64,000 bases of DNA. It comes from JAXMBX01 sp046349635. GTDB taxonomy: Bacteria; Planctomycetota; Planctomycetia; Planctomycetales; Planctomycetaceae. The translations under genes and the position numbers were made by a program. Of the stretch, positions 8,304 to 16,076 are shown in pieces (the first letter of the stretch is position 1; each line of letters begins with the position of its first letter). A model generated the notes under the pieces. The model was not told the origin of the DNA, did no database searches, and worked only from the letters and a program-made list of their open reading frames with translations. Location: the NCBI GenBank assembly GCA_046349635.1, contig JAXMBX010000013.1, forward strand, positions 1-64,000. The letters are read 5' to 3'.

Positions 8304-9330
8304 ATGGATCTGCTGGCCGAATTGCAGAGTTTTGAGACCTCCGCGTTGGAGGCGATTCGATCCGCCGTGAAGCCGGAGGAACTGGAAGCGGCGCGGATCC
8401 ACTATCTGGGTGCCAAGAATGGCAAACTGAAGGACCTGCAGGCACTCCTGGGGAAGGTTCCCAAGGAGGAAAAACCTCTGTTCGGGAAACGGCTTCAACG
8501 AAGTGAAGCAGGCGGTGACTGAGGCGGCTGGATGGACGGCAGCGGGAACTCGACCGGCCGAAGAAAGTCTCCGGGGGAGTGGATACCACGCTCCCCGGCA
8601 TGCATGCCCGCGGCTGGGACGTTGCACCCGTTGAGCCAGACGATCGCCGAGTTCAAGGAGATCATGGGGCGGTTCGGGTTCGGCGTGGCGGAAGGGCCGG
8701 AGATCGAAGACGAGCGGCATAACTTCGATGCGGCTGAACATTCCCGAAGATCATCCCGCCGCGATCCGCTGGATAACTTCTACCTGGCGGTCGCCCAGAA
8801 GCAGAACGCTGCCCTACAATCGGGGGGCCGGTGCTGTTGCGGAGTCAGACGTCGACGGTGCAGATCCGGGTGATGGAGCAGACTCCGCCTCCGGTGCGGA
8901 TCATCTCGGTGGGGCGGGTGTATCGCCCCGATACGATCGATCAGACGCACTCCTGCATGTTCCACCAGATGGAAGGGCTGATGGTGGGGGAAGGGGTGAC
9001 GATGGCACAGCTCAAGAGCGTGCTGCGGCTGTTCGCCCACGCGTACCTGGGGCACGATGTCCGGATCCGGTTTCGGCCTTCGTTCTTCCCGTTCACGGAA
9101 CCCTCCGTCGAGGTGGACATGAGCTGGGGAAAAGGGGGAAGGACTGGCTGGAGATCGGCGGAGCAGGGATGGTGGACCCCAACGTCCTCAAGGCGGTCGG
9201 TTACGACCCCGAGACGGTGAGCGGGTTTGCGTTCGGGCTGGGGGTGGAACGGTTCTGCATGCGGCGGCACGAGATCCACGACATCCGCTATTTCACGAAT
9301 AACGATGTTTCATTCCTGAAGCAGTTCTAG
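8304..9330 (+). CDS. pheS: Phenylalanyl-tRNA synthetase alpha subunit, multiply frameshifted in this sequence
   Basis: Pieces in all three forward frames join into one PheS: the N-terminal coiled coil (MDLLAELQSFETSALEAI), the HPLSQTIAEFKEIMGRFGF motif 1 region, RVYRPDTIDQTHSCMFHQM (motif 2), and GFAFGLGVERFCMRRHEIHD (motif 3, ATP site). I count at least eight single-base-type breaks, for example near 8490, 8527, 8610, 8735, 8760, 8815, 8825 and 9135, several of them in G or C runs. PheS charges tRNA-Phe and is essential, so sequence error is much likelier than a dead gene. pheT does not follow; another gene family begins downstream. The start is the ATG at 8304, after GAGGGAG. Confidence 0.92.
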
Positions 9331-9382
9331 GGCCGACAAACGCCCACCCCAGGAATGAGAGTCGAGTTGAAGGGGTTCCTGT

Positions 9383-9432
9383 GGCTGCGCCACCCAGGTA
9401 GCCGGGGGTACCGGCAACCTGGGCGACACGCA
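9383..9432 (+). repeat. Palindromic repeat family B, copy 2
   Basis: It has the same layout as the copy at 2286: a GTGGC/GCCAC hairpin followed by CCCAGGTAGCCGG (9393-9405) pairing with CCGGCAACCTGGG with one mismatch. The flanks CCTGTGGC and ACAC are shared by the two copies. Confidence 0.65.
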
Positions 9433-9554
9433 TCGGGAGGCGTTTTGGTCTTAAAAACGTCATTAAACTGGCGTTCACAGGGTTCCCGGGGGGATTATAA
9501 ATCCGGCTGGACCCCTTGCTTGCGCTGCGAGGGAGGCTTCTCGGGAGGTCAGGG

Positions 9555-10046
9555 ATGATGACTTGCAGTTCCATTCGGGTCTGGATGCTCACGGCATTCG
9601 TCGGCGCGGCGATTGCGTCGGCCGGTTGCCACATGGTCAAAGGACCGGTTCAACCGCTGGGGTGGACCTTCAACGAGCAATCAAAAGAGATCGAGAAGCT
9701 GGCCCCGATCGGAACGCCCCGTGCGGAAGTCGAGCGCCGGTTGCGGGCGGCGGGGATCATGGTGGCTCCGGGGAAGACGCAGGCGCTGGCCTATTGCGAC
9801 CAGTGGAACCGCTCCGGGGCATCGCTGCCGATGAATGTGGCGTTGCAGTTCGACGCGGAAGGAAAACTGATCGGGATGCGTCCGGCGCAGGCGGAGACGG
9901 CGGTTCTTTCAAACGACAGTCTCGCGTTGGGGCCCGTTCCCGCGGGAGCCTCAAGCTCCAGTTATGCTCCCGCCGGGAAGGACGAGGAGGGGTCTAAGGA
10001 TCGGCGTCGGACGCCGTTTCAGGATGCGCCAGCGCGGAGTCGCTGA
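9555..10046 (+). CDS. Putative lipoprotein of unknown function
   Basis: The protein of about 163 residues starts with a short hydrophobic signal (VWMLTAFVGAAIASAGC) whose last cysteine fits a lipoprotein cleavage site, so it is probably membrane-anchored. A middle region GTPRAEVERRLRAAGI and LPMNVALQFDAEGKLIG resembles small envelope proteins of the SmpA/BamE kind in layout, but I do not recognise the family. The tail is rich in Ala, Ser and charged residues. GGGAGG lies six bases before the ATG at 9555, which decides the start. It is a single gene. Confidence 0.7.
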   Translation: MMTCSSIRVWMLTAFVGAAIASAGCHMVKGPVQPLGWTFNEQSKEIEKLAPIGTPRAEVERRLRAAGIMVAPGKTQALAYCDQWNRSGASLPMNVALQFDAEGKLIGMRPAQAETAVLSNDSLALGPVPAGASSSSYAPAGKDEEGSKDRRRTPFQDAPARSR

Positions 10047-10058
10047 TGCGGGGCTGAT

Positions 10059-11057
10059 TCAGGGAGTTGCCAGACGCCGGATGAGTTCCTGCCGCGTGAG
10101 GGGGAACATCGCGATGCGATTGTGATCCCAGGACTCGGCGGAGGACGCACCGTAAAAGAGCAGCGCCTGAGTCTGATCAGGACTGATCCAAAGGAATGGG
10201 GTCACGTGTCCGAAGGCCTCTGTGGGTTGAGAGGATTTGGGAAGCAGCAACCTGCTGGGACTCCAGTGGCGGCCATCGGTGCTGAGTGAGAAGCGGGTTC
10301 CGGCGCGGGACTCGAAGGTCAGGATGTACTGTTTTTGGGCGTCTGCCTGTTGAAGGCGGGTGACGTGAACGGCACCGGCATCCTCGCCGAAGACAGGGGT
10401 CTCCTGAATGCGCTGAAAGTTTTTGCCGTCGGTGGAAACGGCCAATCCGACGGCCCGGGAGGAATGCTTCGAAACGGGGACGTTCTGGATGGGAGAGCCG
10501 GGAGGGAAATCCTTGCGGCCATCGTACCAGAGGAGAAATCGACCGTTTTCATGGAGGACGGAAGGGCGACCGACGGAGAGGCCGTCCCAGTGATCCGGTT
10601 TCCCGGGTCGAAAGACCGTGCCGTGCAGTTCCCAGTGGAGGCCATCGGCGGAGATGGCGAGGGCGATTTCGTCGAGGACATCACGGGGGGTGTGGGTGTA
10701 GAACATGTACCAGCGGGAGCCGACGCGGAGGACGCTCGGATCGTTCACGTGATTGGCGGTTCCACGGGGGATGGCGAGCCCCTTGCGGGTCCAGTGTTCA
10801 CCATCGGGGGATTCGGCGAGATAAATCTGGTCGTGGCCGTCGCGCCCCTGGGCACCGTACCACATCCGAAAGCGATGGTTGTCGGCCGGGACGTTGTCAT
10901 ACAGGACATCGGGAGCATAGAGATTTCCCGCGCCGTGGGGGGCCGCTTCCGCATCCCCGGAGGGAGGAAGTACGACCTTGGCGGCCGGTTCGCCGGCAGC
11001 GCAGAGAGGGACCGCCTGGCACGCGAGCAGGACCAGCAGGAGGAAAAAGTGATGCAT
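10059..11057 (-). CDS. Secreted five-bladed beta-propeller glycosidase-like protein (GH43/GH32-type fold)
   Basis: The protein of about 332 residues has a signal peptide (HHFFLLLVLLACQAVPLCAA) and then repeated propeller signatures: HRFRMWYGAQ, DQIYLAESPDGEHW, VNDPSVLRVGSRWYMFYT, VGRPSVLHENGRFLLWYDG and FSLSTDGRHWSPSRL. NDPSV followed by WYMFYT is typical of GH43/GH32-like sugar hydrolases. The true substrate is unknown, and the family also contains non-catalytic members. The start is the ATG at 11057, whose A is shared with the TGA stop of the zinc-ribbon gene, indicating translational coupling. Confidence 0.75.
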   Translation of the reverse strand: MHHFFLLLVLLACQAVPLCAAGEPAAKVVLPPSGDAEAAPHGAGNLYAPDVLYDNVPADNHRFRMWYGAQGRDGHDQIYLAESPDGEHWTRKGLAIPRGTANHVNDPSVLRVGSRWYMFYTHTPRDVLDEIALAISADGLHWELHGTVFRPGKPDHWDGLSVGRPSVLHENGRFLLWYDGRKDFPPGSPIQNVPVSKHSSRAVGLAVSTDGKNFQRIQETPVFGEDAGAVHVTRLQQADAQKQYILTFESRAGTRFSLSTDGRHWSPSRLLLPKSSQPTEAFGHVTPFLWISPDQTQALLFYGASSAESWDHNRIAMFPLTRQELIRRLATP

Positions 11058-11482
11058 CACGTGACGAATTCGATTTTTCCATGGCAGAACTTGCAGGCGA
11101 CTTTCATGCCTGCATAGCGTTTGCCCAAGCGCAGTTCCTTCTGACAGTGGGGGCAGTCGCCGTAGTAGGCGACGGGGGCGGTCTTTTCCTGTTGGGGATC
11201 GAATTCGAATTTCCCGTTGCAGTGCTTGCAACTGACGGTTTCGCCCGCGTATTTGCGATTGATGCGAAGTTCGCGGGAACATTTCGGGCACTTGATGAAG
11301 AACCCGCGCGCTTTGAGTTCAATCATGCAGGAGAGCTCCTGGAGTTCGAAGAACGAGGGGACCTCCACGCTGTCCTCTTCCAGTTCGGGGTTGAGGAGGG
11401 CACGGCACGACATGCAATGGATCAGATTTTCGGGCATATCCTCGCCGCAGCTTGGACAGGGGCCACCGGGCCAGTTGGGCAT
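11057..11482 (-). CDS. Protein with three zinc-ribbon CxxC pairs
   Basis: The 141-residue protein carries paired CxxC motifs in order: CPSC with CMSC, CPKC with CKHC, and CPHC with CKFC, the last two being close repeats of the form CP(K/H)C-X-(K/R)EL-R, then Y-AG. An acidic, hydrophobic spacer of about 45 residues separates the first ribbon from the others. Such ribbons bind zinc and usually contact nucleic acid or protein, but I cannot name a function. The ATG at 11482 opens the first ribbon; the longer upstream reading looks non-coding. The gene overlaps the propeller gene downstream by one base. Confidence 0.75.
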   Translation of the reverse strand: MPNWPGGPCPSCGEDMPENLIHCMSCRALLNPELEEDSVEVPSFFELQELSCMIELKARGFFIKCPKCSRELRINRKYAGETVSCKHCNGKFEFDPQQEKTAPVAYYGDCPHCQKELRLGKRYAGMKVACKFCHGKIEFVT

Positions 11483-12042
11483 GGTTTGACTTGTGAAAAT
11501 GGGGCCTGAAAGGGAGGGATCGGCCTGCATGCGGAGCATCCGCATCCGGGCCTGGGAGCAGCCGTGGGTTGGCCCGTGCAAAACCGTTGGAAGCCGGTGC
11601 CCACAGGTTGACCCGATCCTGTCGACTTCCGAGGGCTGAACGCTGGCAGAGATGGTTGGAAACACGCATCGAGCCTGGACTGCGGCGAATGCTTGCAAAC
11701 ATCTCAACAGTCTCTACCTCACCAAATTCCGGAAGTCTTGTCAAAACAAAATCATACCCCGCGCGGTCTGAGACGAGTTTTGCACCCGGGAAGTTCCGGT
11801 TGGGAAATGGAAATGCCTGAAATTGAGGCTGAATCCGGAGCGGCGGGGAAAATAGAAGGTAGGAAACGCCAGGGGGATCTGACATAATTCAGGGATGCCA
11901 AGGACACTGTCAGACGGGCCTTGAAATCTTCCCGAACTTTCCTCGGAGAAGACGGTTCCGGGTGCAGTGCGACAGACGGTGCGGGCCTCCGGAGACCGTC
12001 AAATTGGCGATCAGAAATCTTAGTAGGTGGTCATAACACGCG
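11483..12042. other. 560-bp divergent intergenic region
   Basis: It separates the leftward zinc-ribbon gene from the rightward sigma-54 activator and should hold both promoters. I see no convincing conserved box, repeat or small gene in it. Confidence 0.5.
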
Positions 12043-14070
12043 ATGACAGCGTACCTGGTTGTCCGGCAAGGGAACAAATGGCAGGACGTCTACAGGCTGA
12101 CCCCCGGTCAGGTGATGACCGTGGGCCGATCTCCGACCAACCGCCTGGTCCTGCGGGATGAAGTCTGCAGCCGGAATCACTGCGAAATCTTTCAGAGCGG
12201 GGACGAGTGGGTGATCCGGGATCTCGGTAGCCGCAACGGCACCGTCGTCTCCGGTAAGGTGATCTCCGGGGATCAGCGGTTGGACTCCGGGATGGTGATC
12301 AATATCGGGGCCAGCGAACTGGCGTTCACGATGGATCTCGCCTTGCCTCTCCCGCCGCTGGGGGATGGGGAAGGGGAGTATCTCGTCAACGCGACCCAGG
12401 AACTGCTGATTCCTCCGAGCGATCACGGGACGATGGGGACCGTGACGTGCAATCCGGAGATTCTGCAGCGTCGGCGTCGGTCCCGGTACGAGGCGGAGCC
12501 GCGCGAATCTATCGGACGAGACCGGACGAGCCGGGATCTGGCGCGGCTGTATCGCCTGGCGCTGGACATGGGGAATGCGCACGACAATCGCCGTCTGGCG
12601 GAAGTGGTTCTGGAAGGGTTGATGTCGGGGACTCCGGCGGATATCGGGGCCATTCTGACTCTGCCTCCCGGAGCCGCACCGGAATCGACTGCTTCGGGAC
12701 GCCTGTCGGTGGTGGCCTACAAATCGCGGAACGAAAATCCATACGACCGCGTTTCCGATTCACTGTCGCGGGTCGTGCTCAAAGAGCGGGAAGCGATCCT
12801 GGCGCGAGACATCACAGCGAACCAGCAGTTCGCCGTGGGGGACAGCGTGGGGGACCTGGAACTGAAGAGCGTGATCTGCGCCCCGCTGCGCCGCGAGGAT
12901 GAAATCTTCGGGCTGGTGCATCTGTATTCGACCAATCCGCAGAATTCACTGGAAGCGGAGCATCTCGATTTCACGCTGGCGGTGGCGGACCAATGCGCCA
13001 TCGTGATGGAAGCGCTCCGCCGGCAGGAAAAGCTGGCGAACGGCCTGGCATTGGCCCGCGATGAGAACAAGACGCTGCGGGAACAGCTCCGGCTGGAAAC
13101 GGAAATGGTGGGGACCAGCCCGTACATGAAGCAACTCAACCAGCAACTGGCCCGCGTCGCCAATTCGGAGGCGAACGTCCTGGTGCGGGGGGAAAGCGGT
13201 GTCGGTAAGGAACTGGTGGCCCGGGCGATTCACTACAGCAGCCCGCGACGACAGGGGCCGTTCATCTGCATGAACTGCGCCGCCTTGAGCGAGAGCCTGC
13301 TGGAGAGCGAACTGTTCGGCCATGAGAAAGGTTCGTTCACGGGGGCGGTGGGGCGGAAGACGGGGAAATTCGAACAGGCTCATCAGGGGACGTTGCTGTT
13401 GGATGAAGTCGGGGAAATGAGCCTCGCGATCCAGTCCAAATTTCTGCGGGTGCTGGAAGGGCATCCTTTCGACCGGGTGGGGGGTGGGACGCCGGTGAAG
13501 GTGGACGTGCGTGTGGTGGCGGCGACGAACCGGGATCTGGAGAAGGCGGTCGAGGAGGGGACATTCCGGAAGGATCTGTACTTCCGGTTGCACGTGGTGG
13601 AGTTGAAGGTGCAGCCTTTGCGGGAGCACCCCAGCGATATACCCGAACTCGCCAGTTTCTTCCTGGAGCGGTTTGCGCGTCGTTCGGGGCGGACGATCCT
13701 GGGGTTCACTTCGCAGGCGTTGGAGTTGCTGACGCAATACGACTGGCCGGGGAACGTGCGGGAACTGCAGAATGCCATTGAGCGGGCGGTGATCCTCGCG
13801 AACGAGGATCTGATCGACGTGACGGACCTGCATCTGTCACGCCTGGGGGCTCCGACGCCGCCCAGAATGAACGCCGCGGGGATCGCTGAGGATCCGAAGG
13901 AAATGACGCTGGACCGGATCGAGCAGCGGCATATTCTGGCGACGTTGGAGATGACTGGCTGGAATAAATCCCAAGCTGCCCAGATTCTCGGAATTGAGAG
14001 ATCGACGCTGGATCGGAAGTTAAAGCGATATCAGGTGCAAAGTCCGCGAGCGGAAGTGGGGGATGAGTAA
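12043..14070 (+). CDS. Sigma-54-dependent activator with FHA and GAF domains
   Basis: The 675-residue protein has, in order, an FHA domain (about 1-100; RSPTNRLVLRD, CSRNHCEIF, RDLGSRNGT), a GAF domain (about 190-335; VICAPLRRED), an AAA+ domain with Walker A GESGVGKE near residue 380, the sigma-54 contact loop GSFTGA (canonical GAFTGA) near 430 and Walker B LLLDEVGE near 453, and a C-terminal Fis-type helix-turn-helix (QAAQILGIERSTLDRKL). It should remodel RNA polymerase-sigma-54 in response to a phosphothreonine partner bound by FHA and a small molecule or signal at GAF. A fitting -24/-12 promoter lies 390 bp downstream, in front of the next gene. Confidence 0.93.
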   Translation: MTAYLVVRQGNKWQDVYRLTPGQVMTVGRSPTNRLVLRDEVCSRNHCEIFQSGDEWVIRDLGSRNGTVVSGKVISGDQRLDSGMVINIGASELAFTMDLALPLPPLGDGEGEYLVNATQELLIPPSDHGTMGTVTCNPEILQRRRRSRYEAEPRESIGRDRTSRDLARLYRLALDMGNAHDNRRLAEVVLEGLMSGTPADIGAILTLPPGAAPESTASGRLSVVAYKSRNENPYDRVSDSLSRVVLKEREAILARDITANQQFAVGDSVGDLELKSVICAPLRREDEIFGLVHLYSTNPQNSLEAEHLDFTLAVADQCAIVMEALRRQEKLANGLALARDENKTLREQLRLETEMVGTSPYMKQLNQQLARVANSEANVLVRGESGVGKELVARAIHYSSPRRQGPFICMNCAALSESLLESELFGHEKGSFTGAVGRKTGKFEQAHQGTLLLDEVGEMSLAIQSKFLRVLEGHPFDRVGGGTPVKVDVRVVAATNRDLEKAVEEGTFRKDLYFRLHVVELKVQPLREHPSDIPELASFFLERFARRSGRTILGFTSQALELLTQYDWPGNVRELQNAIERAVILANEDLIDVTDLHLSRLGAPTPPRMNAAGIAEDPKEMTLDRIEQRHILATLEMTGWNKSQAAQILGIERSTLDRKLKRYQVQSPRAEVGDE

Positions 14071-14457
14071 AGCTTTTCCGGAAAATCGGGGTGATTTGGG
14101 GGACTTTAGCAGGGGGGGTGGTGAATTTTACAATGCCGGTTTGAAATCCGATTTTTTCGTTGACTTTTTCCCTGTTTGGCCGAAAAATTGGGTTCAGAGA
14201 GAGGACTTCCTGCCTGCATTTTTCCCGCCTTTTTGACGTCTGAGAAATCTCTGTCAAGGCTCCGCGAGGTTCGCCTTCGCGAAAGCCCGGTCTATCGAGA
14301 CCGGGAGCCGATACGGGACGCTTCAGTACCGGGAAAGTCAGTCTCTCGAGAGGACATGGAGTGTCTGACCTGTTTGCTGCTCCGGATTTGGGCTGAGTCC
14401 GCAGGGGCAGTGCGTTGCAATGTGTGTTGTTCGTTGCAATCCGTCACGGGGTCTGGA
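14071..14457. other. Non-coding region with possible activator-binding sites
   Basis: It contains a T/G-rich stretch (14090-14200), the dyad/three-way-junction motif at 14258-14309, and two CGTTGCAAT copies at 14413-14421 and 14432-14440, 19 bp apart. No protein-coding signal is seen. Confidence 0.5.
14258..14309 (+). other. Three-way-junction motif with a perfect 20-bp dyad
   Basis: GGCT (14258-14261) pairs with AGCC (14306-14309) around two hairpins: CGCG-a-GG-TTCG-CC-tt-CGCG, and the perfect CCCGGTCTATCGAGACCGGG (14286-14305). It may be a folded RNA in the 3' region of the activator transcript or a double-stranded activator site upstream of the sigma-54 promoter. Confidence 0.45.
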
Positions 14458-14459
14458 AG

Positions 14460-14475
14460 TGGCACTCACACTGCA
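14460..14475 (+). promoter_or_regulatory. Sigma-54 (-24/-12) promoter
   Basis: TGGCAC-N5-CTGCA has the required GG (14461-14462) and GC (14473-14474) separated by exactly ten bases. Transcription would start near 14486, giving a leader of about 104 nt before the acidic-protein gene. The gene immediately upstream encodes a sigma-54 activator. Confidence 0.7.
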
Positions 14476-14589
14476 GGAGTCTGGATTTTGAAATGCCGCG
14501 CCGATCAGTGCGGTGTTTTTTGTTTGTCGGTGTTTTCTGTTTGATAGTCTGTTTCGCATCAGTATCAACCTATCAGTTTGGAGTGAACG

Positions 14590-14889
14590 ATGACGCTGGA
14601 TTTCGAGGACGACAACCTCGACTCTGAAGATCTGGAAATGGAAACCGGATTCTCCCTCGAAGAGGAAGAAGGGGATGAGGAGCATGCCGAAGGTTACGAC
14701 GAGGAAGATTTCGCCGCGATGGGAATCGACCCCGCCACGCCGACGCGGGCCCGCCCCGGTTCGGAAGCCAAAGTGATCATGCTGTCGGCTCGTTACGCCG
14801 CGGGACTGCCGCTGTGGAACGACAACGACTGCTACGAACACGGTCCCCGCGAAAACGACCTGATGGGCTTCGGTCCGCAGAGAGTTTGA
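14590..14889 (+). CDS. Small acidic protein of unknown function
   Basis: The 99-residue protein is strongly acidic in its first half (FEDDNLDSEDLEMETG, then a run of Glu/Asp up to EEDF) and ends with SARYAAGLPLWNDNDCYE and DLMGFGPQRV. It has one cysteine, no signal peptide and no recognised domain. GGAGTGA lies six bases before the ATG. A sigma-54 promoter precedes it, and two copies of the 70-bp hairpin element plus a terminator follow, so it appears to be a single-gene transcript. I do not assign a function. Confidence 0.75.
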   Translation: MTLDFEDDNLDSEDLEMETGFSLEEEEGDEEHAEGYDEEDFAAMGIDPATPTRARPGSEAKVIMLSARYAAGLPLWNDNDCYEHGPRENDLMGFGPQRV

Positions 14890-14897
14890 TTTAATCT

Positions 14898-14970
14898 GGC
14901 AAAATGCTCTGGACGATGGTTGGTTTACTGAGAATTGTAAGTCTGTCCTGACGACCAACCGCATTTTGCC
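14898..14970 (+). repeat. 70-bp hairpin element, copy 1
   Basis: GGCAAAATGC at the left end pairs with GCATTTTGCC at the right end. Inside, TCTGGACGA follows the left arm and ACCAACCGC precedes the right arm. In this copy GGTTGGT and ACCAACC form a second inner stem. It begins nine bases after the acidic-protein stop codon. Confidence 0.8.
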
Positions 14971-14986
14971 GTGAGGTTCTTCTGTC

Positions 14987-15057
14987 GCAAAATGCTCTGG
15001 ACGAAACGCAGTTTCCTGAAAGCTGCGGATCAAAAGTGATCACCAACCGCATTTTGC
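14987..15057 (+). repeat. 70-bp hairpin element, copy 2
   Basis: GCAAAATGC pairs with GCATTTTGC, with the same internal CTCTGGACGA and CACCAACCGC strings. It is arranged in tandem with copy 1, 16 bp apart. Confidence 0.8.
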
Positions 15058-15111
15058 CAAGTGGGAGCATTCAAAAGAGTCGATCAAGGAAGATTTCAAG
15101 TTCCGCTACCC

Positions 15112-15136
15112 ACCCCCTCAAACGAGGGGGTTTTTT
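15112..15136 (+). terminator. Intrinsic terminator after the acidic-protein gene
   Basis: ACCCCCTC pairs with GAGGGGGT around the loop AAAC and runs into a T tract. It follows the two hairpin elements and closes the transcript. Confidence 0.8.
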
Positions 15137-15247
15137 GTTTCTTTGGGGGGCAGGGTCTGCTTTCACATCTGCAAGCCGGATGAGCGTCGGGTAGATTGGC
15201 GTTAACAACTTACCGGATGATTACTCCCGTAAAGTGCGAGGGACGTG

Positions 15248-15973
15248 ATGAGTGATTCTCGGCGCAAGTATTATGACCATGAGCCGGCCTATCGCCGGAT
15301 CGCCGCCAATGGGGGGCGGGGCTGGGATGACCGGGAGGGTGCGGATCAAGTCGAGAATCCTTTCTCCGAGCTGGATGCCTTTCTGAAATCGGAATGGTGC
15401 CCTGCAGCGGCGGAAGGATCGCGCGCTCTGGACCTGGGATGCGGCGGAGGGGAAGGGACGTTGCGACTGGCGTTGTGCGGTTACCGGGCATGGGGGGTGG
15501 ACTACTCCGAGACGGCTATCGAGCTGGCGAAGCGGAATGCGGCGGAAGTGGGAGTCGAGGCGTGCTTTCTGGTCGATGATTGCACCGCGTTGGAGAAGCT
15601 GACGGAGGGCCCGTTTGATTTGATTATTGATCACCATGTGATGCATTGTCTGATCACACCGGAGGATCGAGCGGCCTGTCTGGCGGGCGTGGCGCGGTTG
15701 CTCACGCCGGGGGGGCGGTTTTTCTCGTCCAGCATGTCCGCGCATGGGGAGATTGACATGGAGCGGTTGCAGATCGATCCGGTGACGCGGCGCGATCGGC
15801 GGAACACCCGCTACTGGGTTTTGCCGGAGGAGTTCAGGGCCGAACTGGAGCGGGCGGGGTTGCGAACGTTGGATCAGAAAATGAAGCGGGAAGCGGACAG
15901 CATTCCCTCGGGAGATGTGATGATCACCGTGGCGTGTCGTGCAGATTCGCTGAGCGGCAGGCGTAGAGCCTGA
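15248..15973 (+). CDS. Class I SAM-dependent methyltransferase
   Basis: The protein of about 241 residues has SAM-binding motif I ALDLGCGGGEGTLRLAL near residue 60, then GVDYSETAIELAKRNA with the acidic residue that contacts the ribose, the DLIIDHHVMHCL motif and LLTPGGRFFSSS. The fold is clear, but the substrate is not: families of this type methylate small molecules, quinone precursors or lipids. GAGGG lies six bases before the ATG at 15248, which I prefer over the overlapping GTG. It is a single gene upstream of the sulfatase. Confidence 0.85.
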   Translation: MSDSRRKYYDHEPAYRRIAANGGRGWDDREGADQVENPFSELDAFLKSEWCPAAAEGSRALDLGCGGGEGTLRLALCGYRAWGVDYSETAIELAKRNAAEVGVEACFLVDDCTALEKLTEGPFDLIIDHHVMHCLITPEDRAACLAGVARLLTPGGRFFSSSMSAHGEIDMERLQIDPVTRRDRRNTRYWVLPEEFRAELERAGLRTLDQKMKREADSIPSGDVMITVACRADSLSGRRRA

Positions 15974-16076
15974 TTTTGTGACCGCTGGTAAGAGTTCGTC
16001 TCCGCAATTTGCCCGTGTCCTGCGCCACCTGCTACGCTATCGAGATCATTACTCTCCTCTCGCGACAGGTGTTTCC

